From Nocardiopsis sp. NRRL B-16309 (lineage in GTDB: Bacteria > Actinomycetota > Actinomycetes > Streptosporangiales > Streptosporangiaceae): a stretch of 64,000 bases of DNA. Made by a program: the position numbers and the translations under genes. Below are positions 24,994 through 33,398 of this stretch, one piece after another (positions within the stretch are counted from its first letter, which is position 1; each line of letters begins with the position of its first letter). The notes beneath the pieces are model-generated. The model saw nothing but the letters and a program-made list of their open reading frames with translations. It had not been told where the DNA came from and searched no databases. The stretch spans positions 62,001-126,000 of the forward strand of contig NZ_LGEC01000114.1 in assembly GCF_001279585.1 (NCBI RefSeq), given 5' to 3'.

Positions 24994-25169
24994 GCCGCCA
25001 CCCTAGGCCGGGCGGACCGGGACGGCCACGACCGCCCGTCGGAGTGTCGTCACAGCAGCGGAAGGCCAGCTCGGAGCGCGTTTCGCTGCCGCGGCGCACG
25101 GGCCGTCCGGCCTAGCATGATCGCGTGTGCGGCCCGGCCCGCCGCGACGAGGACGCTAGGAGGCCGCGC

Positions 25170-26558
25170 GTGGACGAGGGCAGCGATCACCCGGGCGGTC
25201 CCGGTTCGGGAGGCGCACCCGGTCCGGGCGGTCCCGGTTCGGGAGGCGCCGAGGGCCCGCCGCCGAAGCGGTGGCGTGCGCTACTCAGGGACGGTCCCGC
25301 CTTCGGGCCGACGCGCCCCGGCTTCTGGCGCAGTCCGGTCCGCGGCCGCTGGACGACGTCGGTCCTGGGCGCGGTCCTGCTGGTCGGGCTGACGGTGGTG
25401 ACCGTCACCGGTCTGCTCTCCTACGCCGCCTACAACCCCGACCTGACCCCCGTCAACGACAAGACCCCCGACAAGGGGCTGCTCGGTTTCTACCTCTTCC
25501 CGTGGCCGACCGATCCGCACTGGCTCTACCGGCTGACGCAGGGGCTGCACGTGACGCTGGGCATCGTGCTGGTCCCGGTCCTGCTGGCAAAGCTCTGGTC
25601 GGTCGCGCCCCTGTTCTTCACCTGGCCGCCGGTCCGCTCCGTGGCGCACGCCCTCGAACGGGTGTCCCTGCTCCTCCTCGTGGGCGGAGCACTGTTCGTC
25701 TTCGCCACCGGTGTGCTGAACGTCCAGCTCGAGTACGTCTTCCCCGGTTCGTTCTACGTCCTGCACTTCTACGGCTCCTGGGTGTTCCTCGCCGGCCTGG
25801 CCGTCCACCTCGGCACCAAGGTGCCGGTCATGGTCCGGACGCTGCGCGCGGGTCCCGCGGATGCTCCGGTCCCCGGACCGGGGCGGCCCGCCGGAGCCGA
25901 CCTGGGCGAGCCGCCCGGGCTCAGGACCCCGAACCCCGCGCCCGCGACGCTCTCGCGCGGCGGAGTGCTGGGCCTGGTGGGGCTGGGGTCGCTGACGCTG
26001 TTCGCGGTGACGGTGGGACAGAGCATCGGGGGCCCGCTGCGGGCGACCGCGCTCTTGGCGCCGCGCGGCCGGGCCTCGGGAGAGGGCCCCAACGACTTCC
26101 CGGTCAACACGACCGCGTCCCGTGCCGGGGTCGGCGCGGGCGAGACCGGCGAGGACTGGCGGCTGACCGTGCGCGGCGGCGGCCGGGAGGCGGTCCTCAC
26201 ACGGCAGGAGCTGCTCGCCCTCCCCCAGCACCGGGCGGCCCTGCCGATCGCCTGCGTGGAGGGGTGGTCGACCCGGGACCAGGAGTGGTCCGGTGTGCGC
26301 CTGTCCGACCTGGCCGACCTCGTCGGTGCCGCGGCTCCGGTGTGGGTGCTGGTGGAGTCGGTCCAGCGCACGGGAAGCTTCACCAGTGCCGGGTTGCACG
26401 CGGGGCAGGTCGCCGACCCCCGTTCCCTGCTGGCCCTGCGCGTCAACGGCGCGGACCTCTCCCTGGACCACGGGTACCCGGCCCGCGTCATCGTCCCGGC
26501 CGCCCCGGGCGTGCACAACACGAAGTGGGTCGGGCGGCTCACCTTCGAGGACGCGTGA
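25170..26558 (+). CDS. Membrane-anchored molybdopterin-dependent oxidoreductase (sulfite oxidase fold)
   Basis: The protein has 462 residues from GTG 25170, 6 nt after AGGAGG; the earlier GTG 25125 has no ribosome site. The N-terminal tail has a short duplicated Gly/Pro motif (GPGSGGAPGPGGPGSGGA). Four or five membrane helices follow, with His residues in LTQGLHVTLG, VAHALERV and VLHFYGSWVFLAGLAVHLG that could ligate heme as in cytochrome b561-type domains. After a further helix (GGVLGLVGLGSLTLFAVTVG) comes an extracytoplasmic domain with FPVNTTASRAGV, and IACVEGWSTRDQEWSGV carries the molybdenum-ligating Cys. It ends with the ARVIVPAAPGVHNTKWVGRL stretch of the family. Substrate unknown. Its stop overlaps the next start by one base. 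Confidence 0.87.
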   Translation: MDEGSDHPGGPGSGGAPGPGGPGSGGAEGPPPKRWRALLRDGPAFGPTRPGFWRSPVRGRWTTSVLGAVLLVGLTVVTVTGLLSYAAYNPDLTPVNDKTPDKGLLGFYLFPWPTDPHWLYRLTQGLHVTLGIVLVPVLLAKLWSVAPLFFTWPPVRSVAHALERVSLLLLVGGALFVFATGVLNVQLEYVFPGSFYVLHFYGSWVFLAGLAVHLGTKVPVMVRTLRAGPADAPVPGPGRPAGADLGEPPGLRTPNPAPATLSRGGVLGLVGLGSLTLFAVTVGQSIGGPLRATALLAPRGRASGEGPNDFPVNTTASRAGVGAGETGEDWRLTVRGGGREAVLTRQELLALPQHRAALPIACVEGWSTRDQEWSGVRLSDLADLVGAAAPVWVLVESVQRTGSFTSAGLHAGQVADPRSLLALRVNGADLSLDHGYPARVIVPAAPGVHNTKWVGRLTFEDA

Positions 26559-27091
26559 TGGGCGCCCTGCGGCGCTGGTACGGGGCCCCGGTGTCCCACC
26601 TGCTCCTCATGGCCGGGTCGTTCGCCCTGGCGGCGTACGCGGGCGTACGGCTCCTGGGCGGCGACCCCGTGGGCGTCGCCGTGTGGTTCGTCGGCGCCGT
26701 CGTCCTCCACGACCTGGTGCTCGTGCCCGCCTACACGCTCGCCGACCGCGGCTGGCAGGCCGTGGCCGGGCTCCTGGTCGGTGCCGGACGCGGCGGGCAC
26801 GGCGGAGCGCGTGCACGCGGCACACGCGGCACACGCGGGGAGCACGGCGACCGGGCGCGGATCCGGCTCGTCAACCACGTGCGCGTCCCCGCCGTGCTCT
26901 CCGCGTTGCTGTTCGCGGTCTACTTCCCCCTCATCCTGGGACCGTCGGACGCCTACCTGTCCAAGAGCGGGCTTCCGGGGCACCCGTTCGCCGGGCGCTG
27001 GCTGTTGCTCTGCGCGCTGCTCTTCGCCGCCTCGGCGGTGGTCGGAGCCGTCCGGTACGCCCGCGGCGCGGTCGCCGACCGCTCGGGCTGA
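26558..27091 (+). CDS. Four-TM membrane partner of molybdoenzyme
   Basis: The protein has 177 residues from ATG 26558, in a TGATG overlap with the molybdoenzyme. Helices are HLLLMAGSFALAAYAGVRLL, VAVWFVGAVVLHDLVLVPAY, VPAVLSALLFAVYFPLILG and WLLLCALLFAASAVVGAV. A charged, repetitive stretch (GGARARGTRGTRGEHGDRAR) lies between the second pair. No enzymatic motif is seen. Its position suggests an electron-transfer or stabilising membrane partner of the molybdoenzyme. The last 138 bp overlap, tail to tail, the methyltransferase gene on the other strand. Confidence 0.75.
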   Translation: MGALRRWYGAPVSHLLLMAGSFALAAYAGVRLLGGDPVGVAVWFVGAVVLHDLVLVPAYTLADRGWQAVAGLLVGAGRGGHGGARARGTRGTRGEHGDRARIRLVNHVRVPAVLSALLFAVYFPLILGPSDAYLSKSGLPGHPFAGRWLLLCALLFAASAVVGAVRYARGAVADRSG

Positions 27092-27813
27092 GCGGTCCGC
27101 CCGCCCGGGGGCCGAGCGTCCGCCGCGGCCACCGGCGCGCCCGCGGCGGAGCGCAGCGCCACGAACCGGCGCTCGTCGGCCTCCCACACGTCCGCCCGGG
27201 TCCACTCCGCCCGCTCGGCCAGCCGCAACAGCGCGGGGATCCCGAGCCTGGCCCAGGGGAAGGGGTCGCCGAGACGGCCCCGTTCGTCGCAGATCCGCAC
27301 GGTCATGTGTTCGCACACGTCGCCGGGGGCGGTCTCGACGATCAGCAGTCCACCGGCCCGGACCAGGCTCCGGATCCGGGAGAGCAGTCGCCCGGGCGCC
27401 CCGCCGATCCCGATGTTGCCGTCCACCAGCAGGGCGGTGTCCCAGCCGCCCTCCTGCGGCAGCGGATCGAACGCCGACCGGCACAGGGCTCGGCCGCCGG
27501 AGGCGGTGGCGCGGGCCACGGCCGTCGGGTTGGGGTCGATCCCCAGGGCCGACCGGCCGCGCCCGGCCAGCGCCGCGACGAGGCGTCCGGGGCCGCAGCC
27601 CACGTCCAGGACGCTGCCCTCGCAGCGGTCCAGGAGGGCGGCGTCGACCGTGTCGACCGCGCCGCACCAGCGTTCGACGTCCAGCGGCAGCGCCGACCCG
27701 TCGGATCGCCGCAGGTACAGCGGACCGCCGCCCCGGACCAGGGCCTCGGTGTACGGGTCGCAGCGCCACGCCGCGACCTCGGCCGGGACGACTCCCGCCT
27801 CGGCCGTGCTCAT
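26953..27813 (-). CDS. Class I SAM-dependent methyltransferase
   Basis: The protein has 286 residues from ATG 27813, in an ATGA overlap with the upstream gene. SAM-binding motifs are VLDVGCGPGRLVAALAGRG (motif I), LGIDPNPTAVARA (acidic strand) and WDTALLVDGNIGIGGAPGRL. A conserved SLVRAGGLLIVETAPGDVCE stretch follows. The final fifty residues (from about PPGGRTAQPER) are low in predicted structure and run antisense to the 3' end of the facing membrane gene, so the functional end may lie earlier. It forms a coupled unit with the TIGR04282-type and GT2 proteins, pointing to glycolipid or surface glycan modification; substrate unknown. Confidence 0.82.
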   Translation of the reverse strand: MSTAEAGVVPAEVAAWRCDPYTEALVRGGGPLYLRRSDGSALPLDVERWCGAVDTVDAALLDRCEGSVLDVGCGPGRLVAALAGRGRSALGIDPNPTAVARATASGGRALCRSAFDPLPQEGGWDTALLVDGNIGIGGAPGRLLSRIRSLVRAGGLLIVETAPGDVCEHMTVRICDERGRLGDPFPWARLGIPALLRLAERAEWTRADVWEADERRFVALRSAAGAPVAAADARPPGGRTAQPERSATAPRAYRTAPTTAEAAKSSAQSNSQRPANGCPGSPLLDR

Positions 27814-28499
27814 CGCGCCACCCCGCTCGCCCGGTCGCTGACCGCCCGCGCGAACCGGCTCCCGGGTGCCTGGTGCGCGACCCGGTCGACGTCGGCCGCC
27901 GTGTCCACGTCCGCCAGGACCGGCAGGTCGCCGACCCGCAGGCCCGCGTCGGTCAGGCGTCGGCGCTGGATCCGGCCGGTCCGGTCCGTCGACATCGGCA
28001 CGCCCAGCACCAGCGCGGGATCGGGGTCGGCCAGGCCCAGGGCCCAGAACCCCCCGTCCTCGCTGGGGCCGAACCAGGCGTCGGCGCGGCGCCAGGCGTC
28101 GGCGGCCAGCACGGGGGCGAGGATCCGCTGTGTGACCTGCGGTGTGTCCATGCCCAGCAGCAGGGCGGGCCCCGAGCACCCGGCGAACGCGGCGGCCAGG
28201 CGCTCGTCCAGCCCACCGCCCGACTGGGGGACGACGTCGAACCCGCCGTCCGGCAGCCACGGCCCCGGCCGTCCCTCCAGCACCAGCACCCTCCTGCGTG
28301 CGGGCAGCGACAGCACCGTGGCCAGGGTGTCGGCGAGCGCGGCGGCGGCCAGGCGAGCGGCCTCCTCGGCGGTGTACTCGGGCGTCAGCCGGGTCTTGAC
28401 CCGCCCGGGCACGGGTTCCTTGGCGATCACCAGGAAGGTCGTCGCCCCCACGGGCCCGGCGCCCCGCCCGGCGGCGGGATCCCGCCCTGGGGCGTTCAC
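27810..28499 (-). CDS. TIGR04282-type (DUF2064) nucleotidyl/glycosyltransferase-like protein
   Basis: The protein has 229 residues from GTG 28499, overlapping the preceding stop as GTGA. The opening FLVIAKEPVPGRVKTRLTP is diagnostic for the DUF2064 family, as are LLLGMDTPQVTQRILAPVL and WFGPSEDGGFWALGL; the fold is GT-A-like (relatives of CofC/MobA). These proteins usually neighbour GT2 enzymes and methyltransferases, exactly as here. The reaction is not established. Its stop overlaps the methyltransferase start as ATGA. Confidence 0.85.
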   Translation of the reverse strand: MNAPGRDPAAGRGAGPVGATTFLVIAKEPVPGRVKTRLTPEYTAEEAARLAAAALADTLATVLSLPARRRVLVLEGRPGPWLPDGGFDVVPQSGGGLDERLAAAFAGCSGPALLLGMDTPQVTQRILAPVLAADAWRRADAWFGPSEDGGFWALGLADPDPALVLGVPMSTDRTGRIQRRRLTDAGLRVGDLPVLADVDTAADVDRVAHQAPGSRFARAVSDRASGVAR

Positions 28500-29287
28500 C
28501 GCTCGCCCCCGTCGGGGTGCGCCGGTGTGCGCGCGGGCTCGCGCAGGACCGCCGACATGTCCCGTACCGCCGTCCACGTCCCACGCCAGGTGCCCGTCAC
28601 CTTGGAGGCGCCGGTTCGCGGGAGGTAGGGGACGTCCACCTCCTCGATCCGCCAGCCGGCGTCCGCGGCCCGCACGACCGTCTCCAGGGGGTAGCCGGAG
28701 CGCCGGTCGGTCAGGCCGAGGCCGAGCAGGTCCGTCCGCCGGGCGGCGCGCATGGGTCCGATGTCGCGGATCCGCACGCCGGTGCGTCGGCGCAGCATGC
28801 CCGCGACCGCCGCGTTGCCCAGTCGGGCGTGGACGGGCCAGGCGCCGCCGCGGGCGGGGCGGCGGCGCCCCACGACCAGGTCGGCCCGGTCCTCGCGTAC
28901 GGCGTCCACCATGCGCGGGAGCAGGCCCGGGTCCAGGGAGGCGTCGCAGTCGCAGAAGCAGACGATCTCGGCGGTCGCGGCGAGGAGTCCCGCGTGGCAG
29001 GCCGAGCCGAATCCGCGCCGCAGCTCGGGGACGACCAGGGCGCCCAGTGCCGCGGCGACGCGGGCGGAGTCGTCGGTGGACCCGTTGTCGACCACGATCG
29101 GCCGCCACCCGGCGGGCACGCGCTCGATGACCCAGGGCAGGGCCGCCGCCTCGTCCAGGCACGGCAGGACCACGTCCACCGGGGGTGGCCGCTCCCCTCG
29201 CGCCGGGGCCTCGGGCTCACCCGAGGGTTGGTCACTCTCCGTATCCGAAACTTCGCGCTGTCGTCGCTCATCGATCACGATGATCAC
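28496..29287 (-). CDS. Glycosyltransferase family 2 (dolichol-phosphate mannosyltransferase-like)
   Basis: The protein has 263 residues from GTG 29287. An N-terminal acidic leader precedes the GT-A domain: VDVVLPCLDEAAALPWVIE, PIVVDNGSTDDSARVAAALG, CFCDCDASLDPGLLPRMVDA (DxD-type metal site), VVGRRRPARGG, and the acceptor helix GPMRAARRTDLLGLGLTDRR. No membrane segment is present, so it works on the cytoplasmic face. It is the first of three overlapping genes (GT2, DUF2064, methyltransferase). The epimerase gene ends 62 bp upstream, so all four may form one transcript. Confidence 0.87.
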   Translation of the reverse strand: MIIVIDERRQREVSDTESDQPSGEPEAPARGERPPPVDVVLPCLDEAAALPWVIERVPAGWRPIVVDNGSTDDSARVAAALGALVVPELRRGFGSACHAGLLAATAEIVCFCDCDASLDPGLLPRMVDAVREDRADLVVGRRRPARGGAWPVHARLGNAAVAGMLRRRTGVRIRDIGPMRAARRTDLLGLGLTDRRSGYPLETVVRAADAGWRIEEVDVPYLPRTGASKVTGTWRGTWTAVRDMSAVLREPARTPAHPDGGER

Positions 29288-29348
29288 GCTACGAAGCGAT
29301 GTGCCTTCCGTGCGGGAGGGACACTCCCCGACACGCGGACACCCTGTG

Positions 29349-30422
29349 TCACGGCGTCGGCGCCTCGGCTCCGGACCGGGCGTGCGGCTCGTCCCGCGCG
29401 AACTCCCGCACCCCCTCGGTGAAGCCGACGCGCGGGCGCCAGCCGAACTCCTCGGTCAGCCGCGCGGAGGAGGCGGTGATGTGCCGGACGTCGCCCAGCC
29501 GGTACTCGCCGGTGACCACCGGATCTGGTCCCCCGTGCGCCTCGGCCAGGGCCCACGCCATGTCACCGACCGTGTGCGGGGTCCCGCTGCCCACGTTGAA
29601 CGCGGTGAGGGCGCCCTCCGGCCGTCCGGGGAGGGCGTCGACCACCGCGGCGTTGGCGTCGGCCACGTCGCGTACGTGCACGAAGTCCCGCCGCTGCCGA
29701 CCGTCCTCGAACACGCGCGGGGCCCGGCCGCGTGCCAGCGCCGAGCGGAAGAACGACGCCACGCCCGCGTAGGGGGTGTCGCGCGGCATGCCGGGGCCGT
29801 ACACGTTGTGGTAGCGCAGCGACACCGCGCGGCCGCCCGTGGCGCGCGCCCAGGCCGCGCAGAGGTGTTCCTGCGCCAGCTTGGTGGCGGCGTAGACGTT
29901 GCGCGGGTCGGCCGGGGCGTCCTCGCCGACCAGTCCGGGGTCCAGCCGGGCCCCGCAGCGGGGGCACGGCGGATCGAACCGGCCGGCGTCCAGGTCGGCC
30001 TCCCCGCGCGGCCCGGGCCGGACGGGGCCGTGCTCGGCACAGGTGTAGGCGCCCTCGCCGTAGACCACCATGGATCCGGCCAGGACGACGTCGCGCACGC
30101 CCCGGCGGGCCATCGCGGCCAGCAGCACCGCGGTGCCCAGGTCGTTGCAGCCGACGTAGTCCGGTGCGTCGGTGAAATCCGATCCCAGCCCCACCATCGC
30201 CGCCTGGTGGCACACGGCGTCCACGCCCCGCAGGGCCCGTTCCACCGCGTCGCCGTCGCGGACGTCGCACACCAGGTCGACGCCCGCCTCCCCTGGCGGC
30301 CGGCCCGCGTGCGCCTGTGGCAGGAGGGCGTCGAGCGTCACCACCGTGTGCCCGGCCCCGCGGAGGGCCTCCGCCACGTGCGAACCGATGAACCCCGCCC
30401 CACCTGTGACCAGTACGCGCAT
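29349..30422 (-). CDS. NAD-dependent epimerase/dehydratase with CxxC insert
   Basis: The protein has 357 residues from ATG 30422 (a GTG nine bases earlier is possible). It is an extended SDR: MRVLVTGGAGFIGSHVAEAL binds NAD, the Ser/Tyr/Lys triad is seen in VLAGSMVVYGEG and VYAATKLAQEH, and RYHNVYGPGMP follows. An insert before the catalytic Tyr, FDPPCPRCGARLDPGLVGED, has a CPRC pair; with Cys residues nearby it resembles the insert of certain sugar-nucleotide 4-epimerases. It is probably an NDP-sugar epimerase supplying the adjacent glycosyltransferases. Confidence 0.87.
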   Translation of the reverse strand: MRVLVTGGAGFIGSHVAEALRGAGHTVVTLDALLPQAHAGRPPGEAGVDLVCDVRDGDAVERALRGVDAVCHQAAMVGLGSDFTDAPDYVGCNDLGTAVLLAAMARRGVRDVVLAGSMVVYGEGAYTCAEHGPVRPGPRGEADLDAGRFDPPCPRCGARLDPGLVGEDAPADPRNVYAATKLAQEHLCAAWARATGGRAVSLRYHNVYGPGMPRDTPYAGVASFFRSALARGRAPRVFEDGRQRRDFVHVRDVADANAAVVDALPGRPEGALTAFNVGSGTPHTVGDMAWALAEAHGGPDPVVTGEYRLGDVRHITASSARLTEEFGWRPRVGFTEGVREFARDEPHARSGAEAPTP

Positions 30423-30495
30423 GCGGCCCACGTTAGGCCGCCGGAGCCCGCTGCGCCCCGGGCCACACCGGCGGCCCCCGCTTCGGAGCCGAGTC

Positions 30496-31407
30496 CTACC
30501 GACCCGGAGAGTCCCCTTGGGCGATGAGCGTGTGGAAGTGGGCGAGCATGCGGTCCGGGTCGGGTTGCAGGCCCGTGAACAGGGCGAACGCCTGGGCGGC
30601 CTGGAACACCGCCATCTCCCCGCCCCGCAGGGTCGGGCAGCCGCGTTCCTCGGCCAGGGCCAGCAGCTCCGTACGCAGCGGGCGGTAGACGATGTCGGCC
30701 ACCCACATCGACGGGCGCAGCAGCTCCGCGGGCACGGGGGTGCCCGGGTGGTGCGCCATGCCCGTCGGCGTCGCGTTGACCAGGCCGTCCGCCTCCGACA
30801 GCAGCGCGTCGAGCGCGTCGGTCCCCTCCGCGCGGCAGTCCGTTCCCGGCACGAGTCCGCCCAGGCGCCCGGCCAGGCCCTTGGCCCTGGCCGCGTCGGT
30901 GTCGACCACGGTCACCTCCCGCGCGCCCGACCCGAGCAGGGCGTAGGCCACCGCCGCACCGGCCCCGCCGGCGCCCAGGACCACGACCCGCTCGCGCGGC
31001 GCGTCGGGCAGGCCGCGCTCCAGGCACTGGGCGAACGCCGACCAGTCGGTGTTGTGCCCGACGGCCCGCCCGGACTCGAAGACCACGGTGTTCACCGCCC
31101 CCAGCGCCGCCGCGTCCGGGGTGAGTCCGTCCAGCACGGGCAGGACGAGCTGCTTGCAGGGATGGGTGATGTTGAGGCCGTTGAAGCCCAGGTGCCGGGC
31201 GGATCCCACCAGGTCGCCCACCGCGTCCGGGGCCAGGCCCGCCTCGGCGAGGTCGATGGTCCGGTAGATCAGGCGGCGCCCGAGCTCGGCCGCCTCCCGC
31301 TCGTGCATCGGCGGGGTCAGGGAGGGCCCGATCCCCGTGCCGATGAGGCCCACCAGGTAGGAGCCGGTGGCGGCGTCCACCGCCCCGGCACGCGTCGTCC
31401 CCGTCAA
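30496..31407 (-). CDS. Shikimate/quinate dehydrogenase (AroE family, probably NAD-dependent)
   Basis: The start is set at TTG 31407 in a TTGA overlap with the QuiC-type gene, giving 303 residues; GTG 31380 is an alternative. The substrate site has IGPSLTPPMHE, NITHPCKQ (catalytic Lys) and GHNTDWSAF (catalytic Asp). The nucleotide site is VVVLGAGGAGAAVAYALLG followed by VTVVDTDAARA. Asp rather than an NRT/Arg-type motif after the second strand points to NAD, as in catabolic quinate/shikimate dehydrogenases (QsuD type) rather than biosynthetic AroE. EMAVFQAAQAFALFTG provides the conserved Gln. With QuiC it would convert shikimate or quinate via 3-dehydro intermediates to protocatechuate. Confidence 0.87.
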   Translation of the reverse strand: MTGTTRAGAVDAATGSYLVGLIGTGIGPSLTPPMHEREAAELGRRLIYRTIDLAEAGLAPDAVGDLVGSARHLGFNGLNITHPCKQLVLPVLDGLTPDAAALGAVNTVVFESGRAVGHNTDWSAFAQCLERGLPDAPRERVVVLGAGGAGAAVAYALLGSGAREVTVVDTDAARAKGLAGRLGGLVPGTDCRAEGTDALDALLSEADGLVNATPTGMAHHPGTPVPAELLRPSMWVADIVYRPLRTELLALAEERGCPTLRGGEMAVFQAAQAFALFTGLQPDPDRMLAHFHTLIAQGDSPGR

Positions 31408-33368
31408 CGGCTCGCCTCCGCTCGCTGCGCGGCCATGCGGAAGGGGCTGTTGGCGGAACCGTAGCCCGCGTAGCCGCCCGTGCGCTGGACGACCTCCAGG
31501 AAGAGCCGACCGTCGAGCATCGGCGTGTAGAAGTGCCGGAACTCGCCCTCCCCGACCCGGTCGTAGAGGATGCCGTACTCGCGCATGCGCTCCACGGCCA
31601 GCGGTTCCAGGTCCGTGCGGCAGGCGAGGTCGGCGTAGTAGTTGTCCGGGATGCGCAGGGGCTCGAAGCCGTGCGTCCGCATGGCGCGGGCGACCGCGAA
31701 CACGTCGTCGCAGGCGAAGGCGACGTGCTGTGGCCCGCCGCGGACGTCCTCGTAGGGCCCCCGGCCCAACAGGGAGGCGTTGAGGGCGATGCGCGGCGCC
31801 GCGCCGTCCCGGCTCATCGCCCGGCTGCGCACCATGCCGTCGGGCGCGGCCAGTTCGATCCCGTCGTCGGGTTCCAGGCCCAGGACGGAGCGGTAGAACA
31901 GCGAGGCCTCGTCGAAGTGGTCGAAGGGCTGGAACAGCCCCACGTGGTCGATGCCGCCGAGGGCGACCCGCGCCGCGTCGTCGCCTCCCGCCACCGGAAC
32001 GGTGAAGTCGGACAGCCAGTCCTGCCGCTCGTCCGGGTCCTGCGCGCAGAAGAAGATCGAGGTGCCGTCGGGCGCCGCGACGGCGCGCAGGTCGGCCTCG
32101 GCCGGGTCGCGCCGCCGGGGCAGCGGCGGCGCCAGCAGCCGCTCCGCCCGCCGCATCGCCGCGTCGGCGTCCGCCACGTCCACCCCCAGGGCGGTGACCG
32201 CCGCGTCGCCGCTCCAGGTGTGGCCGAGCTGGGGATCGGTGGCGTTGAGCAGCACCCGGGCCCCGCCGCCGCACCACAGCTGGACCGGTTTGGAGCGGTG
32301 GTCGCGGGTGTGCCGGAACCCCAGGGACGCCAGGGCCGCGCGGACGCCCGGGACCGCGTGCTCGGGCGCGGCGATCTCCACGAACGCGTAGCCCTGGGCC
32401 CGGGTGGGCGCGGGCAGCCGGGTCAGCGCCGCCGGGGCCGGACCGGACGCGGGCGCCTCACCGCGGCCCGGCCCCGCACGCCCCGGCTCCCCCCGGTCGT
32501 CGCCGGGCTCCGCGACCCGCGTCTCTCCGGCCCCGACCTGGACCTCGCGGTCCCGGGCCCGGGCCGTCTCGTCCTCCAGCACGGCCAGCGACCGCAGGGC
32601 GTCGGCGGCCGTGCGCTCGGGGTCGGCGGCACGGAACACATCGTTGAAGACCTCCAGGGACAGCGGCCCCTCGTACCCGGCGGCCAGCACGTGACCCGTG
32701 AACCCGGTGAGGTCGAACGCGCCCTGTCCGGGGAAGCAGCGGTGGTGGCGGCTCCAGTGCAGGACGTCCATGGGCATCAGCGGCGCGTCGGCGAGCTGGA
32801 GGAAGAAGATCCTCTCGCCGGGGATGTCCCTGATCGCGGACGGGTCGTGGCCCCGGGACAGGATGTGGAAGCTGTCCAGGCACACGCCGAGGCCGGGGTG
32901 GTCGGCCTCCCTGACCAGGCGCCAGGCGTGCCGGTAGTCGTCGACCCAACGCCCCCACGCCAGCGCCTCGTAGGCGATGCGCACGCCGTAGGGGGCCGCG
33001 GTCTCGGCCAGCCGCCGCAGCTGCGCGGCGGCCAGGGCGTCGTCGCCGGCCGAGTCCGCCGCGACGCTGGAGCACACCAGCATCACGTCCACGCCCAGCT
33101 CCACCATGAGGGCGAACTTGGCCTCGGCCCGCCGGAGGTTGTGCTCCAGCCGGGCCTCGTCCACCCCCTCGAAGTCACGGAAGGGCTGGTAGAGGTCGAT
33201 GGTCAGGCCCAGCGACTCCGCCAGGTCCCGCACGTCGCGGGGCGCGAGGGCCGACCCGATGAGGTCGTTCTCGAAGATCTCCACACCGTCGAAGCCCGCC
33301 CGGGCCGCGGCCCTGAGCTTCTCCTCCAGTGTCCCGCTGAGGGAGACGGTGGCGATGGAACGCCGCAT
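31404..33368 (-). CDS. quiC: 3-dehydroshikimate dehydratase, QuiC-type fusion with HPPD-like domain
   Basis: The protein has 654 residues from ATG 33368. Residues 1-275 form an AP-endonuclease-2-like TIM barrel (MRRSIATVSLSGTLEEKL) with metal ligands in RIAYEALAWG, LGVCLDSFHILSRG and PLSLEVFND. A Gly/Pro/Ala-rich linker follows at 276-325. The second half is a double VOC (4-hydroxyphenylpyruvate dioxygenase-like) module with the iron triad in GGIDHVGLF, GGPQHVAFAC and GRLFLEVVQR. Pseudomonas QuiC has the same two-part structure, with dehydratase activity in the barrel. The reaction expected is 3-dehydroshikimate to protocatechuate plus water. The gene sits between the TRAP binding protein and shikimate dehydrogenase, so uptake and catabolism are encoded together. 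Confidence 0.9.
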   Translation of the reverse strand: MRRSIATVSLSGTLEEKLRAAARAGFDGVEIFENDLIGSALAPRDVRDLAESLGLTIDLYQPFRDFEGVDEARLEHNLRRAEAKFALMVELGVDVMLVCSSVAADSAGDDALAAAQLRRLAETAAPYGVRIAYEALAWGRWVDDYRHAWRLVREADHPGLGVCLDSFHILSRGHDPSAIRDIPGERIFFLQLADAPLMPMDVLHWSRHHRCFPGQGAFDLTGFTGHVLAAGYEGPLSLEVFNDVFRAADPERTAADALRSLAVLEDETARARDREVQVGAGETRVAEPGDDRGEPGRAGPGRGEAPASGPAPAALTRLPAPTRAQGYAFVEIAAPEHAVPGVRAALASLGFRHTRDHRSKPVQLWCGGGARVLLNATDPQLGHTWSGDAAVTALGVDVADADAAMRRAERLLAPPLPRRRDPAEADLRAVAAPDGTSIFFCAQDPDERQDWLSDFTVPVAGGDDAARVALGGIDHVGLFQPFDHFDEASLFYRSVLGLEPDDGIELAAPDGMVRSRAMSRDGAAPRIALNASLLGRGPYEDVRGGPQHVAFACDDVFAVARAMRTHGFEPLRIPDNYYADLACRTDLEPLAVERMREYGILYDRVGEGEFRHFYTPMLDGRLFLEVVQRTGGYAGYGSANSPFRMAAQRAEASR

Positions 33369-33398
33369 GCGTCACGCCTTCCTGTTCGTTCGCCGTGC

